Shown here: positions 29,519 through 39,293 of the stretch, one piece after another
Layout of the letters: the number at the start of each line of letters is the position of its first letter
Position numbering within the stretch: the first letter of the stretch is position 1
DNA from: Rhizobium acidisoli
GTDB taxonomy: Bacteria > Pseudomonadota > Alphaproteobacteria > Rhizobiales > Rhizobiaceae
Direction of reading: 5' to 3'
Length of the DNA stretch: 64,000 nucleotides
NCBI RefSeq assembly: GCF_002531755.2
Contig: NZ_CP034998.1
Location: forward strand, 372,001-436,000
Notes under the pieces: model-generated
The model's input: the letters and a program-made list of their open reading frames with translations, nothing else
Told to the model about the DNA's origin: nothing
Database searches by the model: none
Program-made: the position numbers and the translations under genes

Positions 29519-32500
29519 ATGACGAGCCTCATTACTTTTATTAAGTACGTCGACTCGACTGGGGATCAGAGAATTGACGGGCTTTTCAGCGGTACTGCGT
29601 GGGACGGAACGATAACCTATGCGTTTCCTACTCTCTCGACATCGTATTCCTATGATGGTGAAAAAGACTTCGATTTCTCTTCGATTTCCTCGCAACAACA
29701 GTCTGCAGCCTTGTTTTTGATGGAGCAATCCTATGGAAACGCGGCAAATGACGGCTTTTCGGTTGAGGGGTTTACGAACGCCAATTTTGAGGCGGGAAGC
29801 GCCGATACCGCAACCGTGCGGTTCGCTCAGTCCTCTCTACCTCCGACGGCATGGACCTATTATCCGGGTAATAAAAGCTACAGCGGCGATGTCTGGTTCG
29901 GAACCGGATATGCCGGCACTGAAGATGATCTTCGCTTCCCGGGTTTCGGCAACTATGCGGGCCATACGGTAGCGCATGAGCTGGGTCACGCTCTCGGGCT
30001 GAAGCATGCTAATGAAGCGGATTATCCCGCTATGACGGTCGTTCCGCGTGCATACGACTCGCTCGAATATACGATCATGACCTACCGCACCTATGTCGGA
30101 GATAATGGGGACGGGTACGAGTATGAACATGACGGGGCGCCACAAACCTTCATGATGCTCGACATTGCCGCCCTGCAGGAAATGTATGGTGCGGACTATA
30201 CGACGAACAGTGGCGATACCGTCTATAAGTGGAATCCGGACGAGGGCATCACCTATGTCGACGGCGTAGCGGCCATCACCCCTGATGCTAACCGCATCTT
30301 CGCGACAATCTGGGACGGTGGCGGTATCGACACCTATGATTTGAGCGCTTATACCACCGCCCTCAGCATAGATCTGCGAGCAGGAGGATACTCGGTCTTT
30401 TCCCGAGATCAGTTAGCCGATCTGGGGGGTGGGCCGAACAATGGCTATGCCCGCGGCAACATTTTCAACGCCCTTCTTTATCACGGCAACGTAGCGTCCC
30501 TGATCGAGAATGTTCAGGCCGGCTCCGGCAACGATAAGATTGTAGGCAACGAGGCGAACAATACGCTTTGGGGCAATGCCGGAGACGATTCGCTTTATGG
30601 TGGCGTTGGCAACGACGCGTTGATCGGCGGTACTGGGTCCGATTGGATGGTCGGCGGGGCGGGTAACGACCTCTATGTTGTCGACGATAATTTCGATGTT
30701 GTGATCGAGAGTGCGAACGAGGGGACGGACACAGTCCAGACGGCGCTTTCAAGCTATACGCTCAGCAACAATGTCGAGATTCTGACCTATACGGGATCGG
30801 CCAGCTTCACCGGCACCGGCAATGCGCTTGCCAACACGATCACCGGCGGCGCCTTCAACGACACGCTGGATGGCGGTGCTGGCGCCGACAGCTTGACCGG
30901 TGGGGTGGGCGACGACATTTACATCGTCGACAATGCCGGCGACAGCGTCGCCGAGAACACCGGCGCGGGGACCGACACGGTTCGCACGACACTGGCAAGC
31001 TATACGCTTGGCGGCAATGTCGAGAACCTCACCTACATCGGCACGGGAAGTTTTACCGGGACAGGCAATGGCGTTGCCAACACGATCAAGGGCGGGGCAG
31101 GTGCCGACACCCTGGACGGAGGCGCCGGAGCCGACATACTGATCGGCGCAGCCGGCAACGACACCTATATTGTCGATGTTTCCGACGTGGTCACCGAAGG
31201 GCTGAATGAAGGAACCGATCAGATCCGGACGGCGCTTTCTTCCTATGCCTTGACCAATATTGCCAATGTCGAGAACCTGACGTTCATCGGCACCGGCAAT
31301 TTTGCTGGGACTGGAAACGGCCTCGCCAACACGATCACCGGCGGCGCCGGCAACGATACGCTTGACGGCGGCGCCGGCAACGACACGCTGAATGGGGGGG
31401 CTGGCAACGACATCTATCTGGTCGACAGTGCGAGCGACGTGATCACCGAACTGGTCAGCGGAGGCACCGACGAAATCCGCACGGCGCTTGCAGCCTACTC
31501 GATGGCCGCATTGGCAAATGTCGAGAAGCTGACCTATACCGGGTCCGCCAACTTCACCGGCACCGGCAATGTGCTTGATAACACGATCATAGGCGGCGCC
31601 TTCAACGACACGCTGGATGGCGGGGCTGGCGCCGACAGCTTGATCGGCGGGTTGGGCGACGACATCTACGTCGTCGACAATGCGGGCGACCTCGTCACCG
31701 AAGCCGCCGATGAGGGTACCGACACCGTTCGCACGACACTGGCGAACTATACGCTTGGCAGCGATGTCGAGAACTTCACCTATACCGGCACGGTCGCCTT
31801 TGCCGGGACCGGCAATGACCTTGCCAATACGATCAAGGGTGGGGCAGGTGCCGACACCCTGGACGGAAAGGCCGGTGCGGACAGCTTGATCGGCGCAGCC
31901 GGCAACGACACCTATATTGTCGATGATGTTGGCGACGTGGTCACCGAAGCCGCCAATCAAGGCACCGATCTGATCAAGACGGCGCTTTCAAGCTATACGC
32001 TCGACAACAATGTCGAGAGCCTGCTCTATACGGGCTCTTCCAGCTTCACCGGCACCGGCAATGCGCTCGTCAACGCGATCACCGGCGGCGCCGGCAACGA
32101 CACGCTTGACGGCGGCGCCGGCAACGACACGCTGAATGGCGGTGCTGGCAACGACACGCTGATCGGCGGGACCGGTTCCGACACGATGTCGGGCGGGACG
32201 GGCGACGACACCTATGTGGTCGATATTGCGAGCGACCTGGTGATCGAGAATGCGAATGAGGGGACGGACACGGTCCAGACGGCGCTTGTCAGCTATACGC
32301 TCGGCAACAATGTCGAGAACCTGACCTATACGGGCTCCGCCAACTTCACCGGCACCGGCAATACGCTCGCCAACACGATCACTGGCGGCGCCGGCAATGA
32401 CACGCTGAACGGCGGGGTAGGTTTGGACACGTTGATTGGTGGCGACGGCAACGACACCTACATCATCGACAATGCCGGTGACATCGTTACCGAAGCTGCC

Positions 32501-34759
32501 GATCAGGGGATCGACACGGTTCGCACGACACTGGCAAGCTATACGCTTGGCAGCGATGTCGAGAACCTCGCCTATATCGGCACGGCGGCCTTTGTCGGAA
32601 CAGGCAATGATCTCGACAACACGATCACGGGTGGCGCTGCCAACGATACGCTTTCCGGCGGTGTCGGCAACGATACGCTGAATGGCGGGGCTGGTGCCGA
32701 CAGCTTGATCGGCGGCGAGGGCAACGACATCTATATCGTCGACCATGCCGGCGACATCGTCACGGAAGCGGCCAGCGCCGGGACTGACACGGTTCGCACG
32801 ACACTGGCCGCTTACACACTGGGGGGCAATGTCGAGAACCTCACCTATAGCGGCACGGCAGCCTTTGTCGGAACAGGAAATCTGCTCGACAACATTATCA
32901 TAGGCGGTGTTGCTGCCGACAAGCTCGTGGGGGCTGGCGGCAACGACACTTTGATCGGCGGTGGTGGCTCCGACACGATGCTGGGCGGGATTGGCGACGA
33001 CACCTATGTGGTCGATATCGCGACCGACATCGTGATCGAGAATGTGAACGAAGGGACGGACACGGTCCAGACGGCGCTTTCAAGCTATACGCTCGGCAAC
33101 AATGTCGAGAACCTGACCTATACGGGCTCCGCCAGCTTCACCGGCACCGGCAATGCGCTCGCCAACACGATCACTGGCGGCGCCGGCAATGACACGCTGA
33201 ATGGCGGGGCCGGTTTGGACAGCTTGATCGGCGGAGCGGGCAACGACACCTATATCGTCGACAATGCCGGTGACATCGTCACCGAAGACGCCGATGCGGG
33301 GACCGACACGGTTCGCACGAACCTGGCGAGCTATACGCTTGCCGACAATGTCGAGAACCTGAGCTTTGCCGGCACAGGGGCTTTCGCCGGGACCGGCAAC
33401 GCGCTCGATAATGTGATCACGGGTGGCGCTGCCATTGATACGCTTTCCGGCGACGCCGGCAACGACACGCTGGATGGCGGGGCAGGTGCGGACAGCTTGA
33501 CTGGTGGTGAAGGCGACGACACCTACATCGTCGACAATGCGGGCGACCTCGTCACCGAAGCCGCCGATGAGGGTACCGACACCGTTCGCACGACACTGGC
33601 GAACTATACGCTTGGCAGCGATGTCGAGAACCTCACCTATACCGGCACGGTCGCCTTTGCCGGGACCGGCAATGACCTTGCCAATACGATCAAGGGTGGG
33701 GCAGGTGCCGACACCCTGGACGGAAAGGCCGGTGCGGACAGCTTGATCGGCGCAGCCGGCAACGACACCTATATTGTCGATGATGTTGGCGACGTGGTCA
33801 CCGAAGCCGCCAATCAAGGCACCGATCTGATCAAGACGGCGCTTTCAAGCTATACGCTCGACAACAATGTCGAGAGCCTGCTCTATACGGGCTCTTCCAG
33901 CTTCACCGGCACCGGCAATGCGCTCGTCAACGCGATCACCGGCGGCGCCGGCAACGACACGCTTGACGGCGGCGCCGGCAACGACACGCTGAATGGCGGT
34001 GCTGGCAACGACACGCTGATCGGCGGGACCGGTTCCGACACGATGTCGGGCGGGACGGGCGACGACACCTATGTGGTCGATATTGCGAGCGACCTGGTGA
34101 TCGAGAATGCGAATGAGGGGACGGACACGGTCCAGACGGCGCTTGTCAGCTATACGCTCGGCAACAATGTCGAGAACCTGACCTATACGGGCTCCGCCAA
34201 CTTCACCGGCACCGGCAATACGCTCGCCAACACGATCACTGGCGGCGCCGGCAATGACACGCTGAACGGCGGGGCAGGTTTGGACACGTTGATTGGTGGC
34301 GACGGCAACGACACCTACATCATCGACAATGCCGGTGACATCGTTACCGAAGCTGCCGATCAGGGGATCGACACGGTTCGCACGACACTGGCAAGCTATA
34401 CGCTTGGCAGCGATGTCGAGAACCTCGCCTATATCGGCACGGCGGCCTTTGTCGGAACAGGCAATGATCTCGACAACACGATCACGGGTGGCGCTGCCAA
34501 CGATACGCTTTCCGGCGGTGTCGGCAACGATACGCTGAATGGCGGGGCTGGTGCCGACAGCTTGATCGGCGGCGAGGGCAACGACATCTATATCGTCGAC
34601 CATGCCGGCGACATCGTCACGGAAGCGGCCAGCGCCGGGACTGACACGGTTCGCACGACACTGGCCGCTTACACACTGGGGGCAATGTCGAGAACCTCAC
34701 CTATAGCGGCACGGCAGCCTTTGTCGGAACAGGAAATCTGCTCGACAACATTATCATAG
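29519..34759 (+). CDS. Giant M10 (serralysin-type) metalloprotease with RTX repeats, N-terminal portion up to a frameshift
   Basis: A 1746-codon frame. Residues 1-260 form a serralysin-like protease with zinc site HELGHALGLKH (His153, Glu154, His157, His163) and Met-turn TIMTY (Met187). Residues 260-350 form the M10 C-terminal link. From about 400 a repeat of roughly 88 residues recurs, each with a TALSSYTLGNNVENLTYTG strand block, an FTGTGN block and RTX nonapeptides (GGAGNDTLNGG). No signal peptide is present, as expected for type I secretion. The last 25 residues before 34759 are out of frame: a G6 tract has become G5 at 34678-34682. Restoring one G joins it to the next frame (2643 aa in all). 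No secretion genes are in the window. Confidence 0.85.
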   Translation: MTSLITFIKYVDSTGDQRIDGLFSGTAWDGTITYAFPTLSTSYSYDGEKDFDFSSISSQQQSAALFLMEQSYGNAANDGFSVEGFTNANFEAGSADTATVRFAQSSLPPTAWTYYPGNKSYSGDVWFGTGYAGTEDDLRFPGFGNYAGHTVAHELGHALGLKHANEADYPAMTVVPRAYDSLEYTIMTYRTYVGDNGDGYEYEHDGAPQTFMMLDIAALQEMYGADYTTNSGDTVYKWNPDEGITYVDGVAAITPDANRIFATIWDGGGIDTYDLSAYTTALSIDLRAGGYSVFSRDQLADLGGGPNNGYARGNIFNALLYHGNVASLIENVQAGSGNDKIVGNEANNTLWGNAGDDSLYGGVGNDALIGGTGSDWMVGGAGNDLYVVDDNFDVVIESANEGTDTVQTALSSYTLSNNVEILTYTGSASFTGTGNALANTITGGAFNDTLDGGAGADSLTGGVGDDIYIVDNAGDSVAENTGAGTDTVRTTLASYTLGGNVENLTYIGTGSFTGTGNGVANTIKGGAGADTLDGGAGADILIGAAGNDTYIVDVSDVVTEGLNEGTDQIRTALSSYALTNIANVENLTFIGTGNFAGTGNGLANTITGGAGNDTLDGGAGNDTLNGGAGNDIYLVDSASDVITELVSGGTDEIRTALAAYSMAALANVEKLTYTGSANFTGTGNVLDNTIIGGAFNDTLDGGAGADSLIGGLGDDIYVVDNAGDLVTEAADEGTDTVRTTLANYTLGSDVENFTYTGTVAFAGTGNDLANTIKGGAGADTLDGKAGADSLIGAAGNDTYIVDDVGDVVTEAANQGTDLIKTALSSYTLDNNVESLLYTGSSSFTGTGNALVNAITGGAGNDTLDGGAGNDTLNGGAGNDTLIGGTGSDTMSGGTGDDTYVVDIASDLVIENANEGTDTVQTALVSYTLGNNVENLTYTGSANFTGTGNTLANTITGGAGNDTLNGGVGLDTLIGGDGNDTYIIDNAGDIVTEAADQGIDTVRTTLASYTLGSDVENLAYIGTAAFVGTGNDLDNTITGGAANDTLSGGVGNDTLNGGAGADSLIGGEGNDIYIVDHAGDIVTEAASAGTDTVRTTLAAYTLGGNVENLTYSGTAAFVGTGNLLDNIIIGGVAADKLVGAGGNDTLIGGGGSDTMLGGIGDDTYVVDIATDIVIENVNEGTDTVQTALSSYTLGNNVENLTYTGSASFTGTGNALANTITGGAGNDTLNGGAGLDSLIGGAGNDTYIVDNAGDIVTEDADAGTDTVRTNLASYTLADNVENLSFAGTGAFAGTGNALDNVITGGAAIDTLSGDAGNDTLDGGAGADSLTGGEGDDTYIVDNAGDLVTEAADEGTDTVRTTLANYTLGSDVENLTYTGTVAFAGTGNDLANTIKGGAGADTLDGKAGADSLIGAAGNDTYIVDDVGDVVTEAANQGTDLIKTALSSYTLDNNVESLLYTGSSSFTGTGNALVNAITGGAGNDTLDGGAGNDTLNGGAGNDTLIGGTGSDTMSGGTGDDTYVVDIASDLVIENANEGTDTVQTALVSYTLGNNVENLTYTGSANFTGTGNTLANTITGGAGNDTLNGGAGLDTLIGGDGNDTYIIDNAGDIVTEAADQGIDTVRTTLASYTLGSDVENLAYIGTAAFVGTGNDLDNTITGGAANDTLSGGVGNDTLNGGAGADSLIGGEGNDIYIVDHAGDIVTEAASAGTDTVRTTLAAYTLGAMSRTSPIAARQPLSEQEICSTTLS
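31681..33537 (+). repeat. RTX superrepeat copy A (1857 bp, seven units)
   Basis: Encodes seven of the ~88-residue units (619 codons). It differs from copy B at only a few sites, for example t at 31775 versus c at 33632, t at 32418 versus c at 34275, and c at 33019 versus t at 34875, plus a small cluster near 33399-33413. The G tract at 32821-32826 has six Gs and keeps the frame. Confidence 0.9.
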
Positions 34760-35393
34760 GCGGTGTTGCTGCCGACAAGCTCGTGGGGGCTGGCGGCAAC
34801 GACACTTTGATCGGCGGTGGTGGCTCCGACACGATGCTGGGCGGGATTGGCGACGACACCTATGTGGTCGATATTGCGACCGACATCGTGATCGAGAATG
34901 TGAACGAAGGGACGGACACGGTCCAGACGGCGCTTTCAAGCTATACGCTCGGCAACAATGTCGAGAACCTGACCTATACGGGCTCCGCCAGCTTCACCGG
35001 CACCGGCAATGCGCTCGCCAACACGATCACTGGCGGCGCCGGCAATGACACGCTGAATGGCGGGGCCGGTTTGGACAGCTTGATCGGCGGAGCGGGCAAC
35101 GACACCTATATCGTCGACAATGCCGGTGACATCGTCACCGAAGACGCCGATGCGGGGACCGACACGGTTCGCACGAACCTGGCGAGCTATACGCTTGCCG
35201 ACAATGTCGAGAACCTGAGCTTTGCCGGCACAGGGGCTTTCGCCGGGACCGGTAACGATCTCGACAACACGATCACGGGTGGCGCTGCCATTGATACGCT
35301 TTCCGGCGACGCCGGCAACGACACGCTGGATGGCGGGGCAGGTGCGGACAGCTTGACTGGTGGTGAAGGCGACGACACCTACATCGTCGACAA
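33538..35393 (+). repeat. RTX superrepeat copy B (1856 bp, one base deleted)
   Basis: A tandem copy of A, more than 99% identical by eye. It is one base shorter because the G tract at 34678-34682 has five Gs. This deletion causes the frameshift in the RTX gene. Confidence 0.9.
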
Positions 35394-37449
35394 TGCGGGC
35401 GACCTCGTCACCGAAGCCGCCGATGAGGGTACCGACACCGTTCGCACGACACTGGCGAACTATACGCTTGGCAGCGATGTCGAGAACCTCACCTATACCG
35501 GCACGGTCGCCTTTGCCGGGACCGGCAATGACCTTGCCAATACGATCAAGGGTGGGGCAGGTGCCGACACCCTGGACGGAAAGGCCGGTGCGGACAGCTT
35601 GATCGGCGCAGCCGGCAACGACACCTATATTGTCGATGATGTTGGCGACGTGGTCACCGAAGCCGCCAATCAAGGCACCGATCTGATCAAGACGGCGCTT
35701 TCAAGCTATACGCTCGACAACAATGTCGAGAGCCTGCTCTATACGGGCTCTTCCAGCTTCACCGGCACCGGCAATGCGCTCGTCAACGCGATCACCGGCG
35801 GCGCCGGCAACGACACGCTTGACGGCGGCGCCGGCAACGACACGCTGAATGGGGGTGCTGGCAACGACACGCTGATCGGCGGGACCGGTTCCGACACGAT
35901 GTCGGGCGGGACGGGCGACGACACCTATGTGGTCGATATTGCGAGCGACCTGGTGATCGAGAATGCGAATGAGGGGACGGACACGGTCCAGACGGCGCTT
36001 GTCAGCTATACGCTTGGCAACAATGTCGAGAACCTGACCTATACGGGTTCCGCCAGCTTCACCGGCACCGGCAATGCGCTCGCCAATATGATCACCGGCG
36101 GCGCCTTCAACGACACGCTGAACGGCGGGGCAGGTTTGGACACGTTGATCGGTGGCGACGGCAACGACATCTACATCGTCGACAATGCCGGTGACATCGT
36201 CACCGAAGCCGCCGATGAGGGGATCGACACGGTTCGCACGACACTGGCGAACTATACGCTTGGCAGCGATGTCGAGAACCTCGCCTACATCGGTACGACG
36301 GCCTTTGTCGGAACAGGCAATGATCTCGACAACACGATCACGGGTGGCGCTGCCGCTGATACGCTTTCCGGCGGTGCCGGCAACGATACGCTGAATGGTG
36401 GGGCCGGGGCCGACAGCTTGATCGGTGGGGCTGGCAACGACACCTATATCGTCGACCATGCCGGCGACATCGTCACCGAAGCGGCCAGCGCCGGGACCGA
36501 CATGGTTCGCACGACACTGGCCGCCTACACACTGGCGGCCAATGTCGAGAACCTCACCTATATCGGCACGGCAGCCTTTGTCGGAACAGGAAATAGCCTC
36601 GATAATTCGATCACGGGTGGTGCTGCCGCCGATACGCTTTCCGGCGGTGCCGGCAACGATACGCTGAATGGCGGAGCCGGGGCCGATCGTTTGATCGGCG
36701 GGACGGGCAACGACACCTATATCGTCGACAATGCCGGCGACCTTGTCACCGAAGCGGCCGACGCGGGGACAGACACGATCCACACGGCGCTCGCGACCTA
36801 CTCGATCGCCGCACTGACCAATGTCGAGAACCTGACCTATACCGGGTCCGCCAACTTCACCGGCGCCGGCAATGCGCTCGCCAACACGATCACCGGCGGC
36901 GCCGGCAATGATGTGCTGAATGGCGGGGCAGGTGCTGACAGCTTGATCGGCGGGGCGGGCAACGACACCTACATCGTTGACCATGCCGGCGACGTCGTCA
37001 CCGAAACCGCCGACGCAGGCATCGACATGGTTCGCACGACACTAGCCGCCTACACACTGGGGACCAATGTCGAGAACCTCACCTATATCGGAACAGAAGG
37101 GTTTGCCGGAATAGGGAATGCGCTGGACAACATTATCGTCGGCGGCAGTGGTTCTAATACCTTAAAGGGCGGCGCCGGCAACGATACCCTCACTGGTGGA
37201 GCGGCAACCGACGTCTTCATTTATTCGACGAACTGGGGTCATGATACGATCACAAACTTCGTGGCAACCGGCTTCGCACAGGACGTGATCTCGATCGATG
37301 ACAGCATTTTCGCCGACTGGGACTCGCTTTTTGCGGCAACCGAGCAGTCCGGGGATGATACAATTATCAGAGCCGATGCCGACAACACCATAACGCTAAC
37401 GAATGTTGCTCTTGCAAATCTGCATTCGTGGGACTTCTCCTTTGCGTAA
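34783..37449 (+). CDS. RTX repeat protein, C-terminal portion of the frameshifted metalloprotease gene
   Basis: An 888-codon frame from a GTG at 34783, with no ribosome site, continuing the repeat array in the -1 frame. It has about nine more repeat units and then a non-repeat C-terminus (DVFIYSTNWGHDTITNF, IIRADADNTITLTNVALANL) ending in WDFSFA. That is typical of the peptidase M10 C-terminal/type I secretion signal. Without the upstream part it has no protease domain, and without this part the protease has no export signal. Either the locus is a pseudogene, or the frameshift is a sequencing/assembly error, or the tract varies in length in the population. Confidence 0.75.
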   Translation: MGAGGNDTLIGGGGSDTMLGGIGDDTYVVDIATDIVIENVNEGTDTVQTALSSYTLGNNVENLTYTGSASFTGTGNALANTITGGAGNDTLNGGAGLDSLIGGAGNDTYIVDNAGDIVTEDADAGTDTVRTNLASYTLADNVENLSFAGTGAFAGTGNDLDNTITGGAAIDTLSGDAGNDTLDGGAGADSLTGGEGDDTYIVDNAGDLVTEAADEGTDTVRTTLANYTLGSDVENLTYTGTVAFAGTGNDLANTIKGGAGADTLDGKAGADSLIGAAGNDTYIVDDVGDVVTEAANQGTDLIKTALSSYTLDNNVESLLYTGSSSFTGTGNALVNAITGGAGNDTLDGGAGNDTLNGGAGNDTLIGGTGSDTMSGGTGDDTYVVDIASDLVIENANEGTDTVQTALVSYTLGNNVENLTYTGSASFTGTGNALANMITGGAFNDTLNGGAGLDTLIGGDGNDIYIVDNAGDIVTEAADEGIDTVRTTLANYTLGSDVENLAYIGTTAFVGTGNDLDNTITGGAAADTLSGGAGNDTLNGGAGADSLIGGAGNDTYIVDHAGDIVTEAASAGTDMVRTTLAAYTLAANVENLTYIGTAAFVGTGNSLDNSITGGAAADTLSGGAGNDTLNGGAGADRLIGGTGNDTYIVDNAGDLVTEAADAGTDTIHTALATYSIAALTNVENLTYTGSANFTGAGNALANTITGGAGNDVLNGGAGADSLIGGAGNDTYIVDHAGDVVTETADAGIDMVRTTLAAYTLGTNVENLTYIGTEGFAGIGNALDNIIVGGSGSNTLKGGAGNDTLTGGAATDVFIYSTNWGHDTITNFVATGFAQDVISIDDSIFADWDSLFAATEQSGDDTIIRADADNTITLTNVALANLHSWDFSFA
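35394..36015 (+). repeat. RTX superrepeat copy C (partial)
   Basis: Nearly identical to the first ~620 bp of copies A and B. Similarity continues to about 36590 but at lower identity (for example Phe-Asn in place of Gly-Asn near 36108), so the duplication end lies close to 36015. Confidence 0.75.
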
Positions 37450-37763
37450 TCTTTGATCGGACCTCGCGGCATATTTTTGTCGGGAAGGAGGCTACCCGTA
37501 ATTCCGGCGGATATCGACGTACGTTGTTGCGGCGTAGCGCTTTCGCTCACGGTCACCGCTGCAGCGAGGTTGCGCAACGGCAGTGTCGCCGCTTATCTGG
37601 CTGAAATACACCTTCATCTGTGTCATTCACGCCGGCCGCGAATTGCTGCGGTTGAATGAGCGTCGTGCGACCTCCCAGTGCAGGAACGAAAACCGGGATC
37701 CTATCGATTGGATGGAACCCATGCCGTCTCCCCCCCGTTCTCCAAGTTAACGGGAGAATATGC
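37450..37763. other. Intergenic region after the RTX gene
   Basis: 314 nt with no convincing gene. A weak hairpin (cccgtt 37734-37739 with aacggg 37749-37754) lies just before the next ribosome site. No strong terminator follows the RTX stop. Confidence 0.4.
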
Positions 37764-38201
37764 ATGTCGAAAACCCTTCTCTACGGCGCGACCAAAATCG
37801 ACGAGACGAACAGCGCTTATGCACCGATCGAAAGCCTGGCGGCGTTCCAGTGGAAGAACCGCGTCTTCGTCGTTTTGGCCGACAAGGACAATGCTCGCGC
37901 CGCCCGCCAGGAAAATCAGCTTTTGGCCGATCGCTCAGCCCTCGACGAGCGTGATCTGGTGGTGCTCAAGATTTCGGGCGCAGCTGTCCTGCCGCTCTTC
38001 GGTGCGGCGGACGGCCTTGACGGCGAGGCGATCCGCCGCGATCTCGAGGCGGCGGAGATTGGGGAATTTGCCGCCTTCCTTGTCGGCAAGGACGGCACGG
38101 TGAAGCTCAAGGTTAGCGAGCCTATCACCGATGGCGAGCTTTTCGCTATCATCGACAGCATGCCGATGCGCGCTGCCGATGTGCTGAAGCCGGACAAATA
38201 G
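37764..38201 (+). CDS. DUF4174 domain-containing protein
   Basis: A 145-aa protein matching the DUF4174 pattern (SLAAFQWKNRVFVVLADKDN near residue 20, ERDLVVLKISG near 60, FAAFLVGKDGTVKLKV near 110). The fold is expected to be thioredoxin-like, without a CxxC motif, so a redox role cannot be claimed. GGGAGA lies 6 nt before the ATG at 37764, which supports this start over the 36-codon extension. It is followed 49 nt later by a small proline-rich gene. Confidence 0.8.
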   Translation: MSKTLLYGATKIDETNSAYAPIESLAAFQWKNRVFVVLADKDNARAARQENQLLADRSALDERDLVVLKISGAAVLPLFGAADGLDGEAIRRDLEAAEIGEFAAFLVGKDGTVKLKVSEPITDGELFAIIDSMPMRAADVLKPDK

Positions 38202-38250
38202 CCCCGGCCCGTCGTCAGTTTAATCCAGTATCATGCAAAGGGAGGCGGCC

Positions 38251-38415
38251 ATGTCCGTGCCCAACGAACCCATTCCCGATCAGCCGCCGATGCCGGCACC
38301 CGGCTGGAAGCCGGTGCCGCCGATCACGGAGCCCGAGCCGGACCGGCTGCCTGACGAGGCGCCGGTTCCCAATCCGGATGAAAATGACGAGCCGGCAAGG
38401 CACGTTTCCCGTTAA
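38251..38415 (+). CDS. Small proline-rich hypothetical protein, 54 aa
   Basis: 54 residues, nearly a quarter proline (SVPNEPIPDQPPMPAPGWKP at the start), acidic and probably unstructured. A good GGGAGG site lies 5-6 nt before the ATG at 38251, which is better than the ATG at 38233. Its stop overlaps that of the convergent LysR gene by 4 nt. Function unknown. Confidence 0.65.
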   Translation: MSVPNEPIPDQPPMPAPGWKPVPPITEPEPDRLPDEAPVPNPDENDEPARHVSR

Positions 38416-39293
38416 AGGAAGATCTGCCGCTCGGCGCCGATGAGTTCCTGCAGGAAATCGACGACGCTCCTGACGCGCACCAGGTCGCGGGCCGTCTCGT
38501 GGTAGGTCGTCCAGTAGGCGCGCCGGATCGAAATGTCGGGCAGGATGCGTCGGAGCTCCGGATATTGCCGGGCAATATAATCATGCAGAATGCCGATGCC
38601 GGCGCCTGATCGTACCGCCTCCGTCTGCCCGATCGCCGTCGAAATCTCGAAGCTGGCATCCCAGCTTCGCATCACCTCGCCGGAGAAATTCAGCGACGCG
38701 GTGAAGATCAGGTCTTCGACATAGCCGATGCGTGGATGCGCCTTCAGCGCCTCGATATCGCTTGGCGTGCCCCGGGAGGCGAGGTAATCACGCGAGGCAT
38801 AGAGGCCGAGCGTGTAGTCTGTGAGCTTGGAAGAGACGAGCCGGCCCTGTTCGGGCCGCTCCAGCGTGATGGCGATATCGGCCTCGCGCTGCGACAGCGA
38901 AAAGGAGCGCGGCACCGGGACAAGCTGGATCTTCAGCGCCGGATGACGCTCGATCAGTCTTCCCATGCGCGGCGCGAGAAAAGAAACGCCGAAGCCGTCA
39001 GGCGCGCCGACGCGCACCGTCCCGGCGATCGCCGTATCGGTGTGGCCGAGGCTCGCCTGTGCTGCGAGCATTTCCGTTTCCATCCGCTCGGCCGATGCCA
39101 GGAACACTTCGCCTTCCGCCGTCAGTTCGCAGCCATTGGTGCGGCGGATGAACAGCCGCGTCTTCAGCGCCTCTTCCAGCGAGGTCAGCCGGCGCGAGAG
39201 CGTGGCGTGATTGAGCCCCAGCCGCTTCGAGCCGGCAAGGATCTGCCCGGTGCGGGCGACGGCAAGGAAAATCCGGACGTCGTCCCAGTTCAT
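38412..39293 (-). CDS. LysR-family transcriptional regulator
   Basis: A 293-aa regulator with an N-terminal helix-turn-helix (WDDVRIFLAVARTGQILAGS; GLNHATLSRRLTSLEEAL) and a substrate-binding-like effector domain from about residue 90 (GTVRVGAPDGFGVSFLAP). Its ATG overlaps the stop of the monooxygenase gene (ATGA), so the two are translationally coupled. The pair is divergent from mmsA, a plausible target. Regulators of valine or inositol catabolism often sit this way, but the effector is unknown. Confidence 0.9.
   Translation of the reverse strand: MNWDDVRIFLAVARTGQILAGSKRLGLNHATLSRRLTSLEEALKTRLFIRRTNGCELTAEGEVFLASAERMETEMLAAQASLGHTDTAIAGTVRVGAPDGFGVSFLAPRMGRLIERHPALKIQLVPVPRSFSLSQREADIAITLERPEQGRLVSSKLTDYTLGLYASRDYLASRGTPSDIEALKAHPRIGYVEDLIFTASLNFSGEVMRSWDASFEISTAIGQTEAVRSGAGIGILHDYIARQYPELRRILPDISIRRAYWTTYHETARDLVRVRSVVDFLQELIGAERQIFL

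Noticed and set aside
30749..36984. Several long minus-strand frames (up to 427 codons) within the RTX repeats
   Set aside because: They repeat with the same period as the RTX units, so they are by-products of the repeat, not genes.
30500..37200. Regular repeats that could be taken for a CRISPR array
   Set aside because: The repeats are coding, in frame, about 260 bp long and contiguous, with no short unique spacers.
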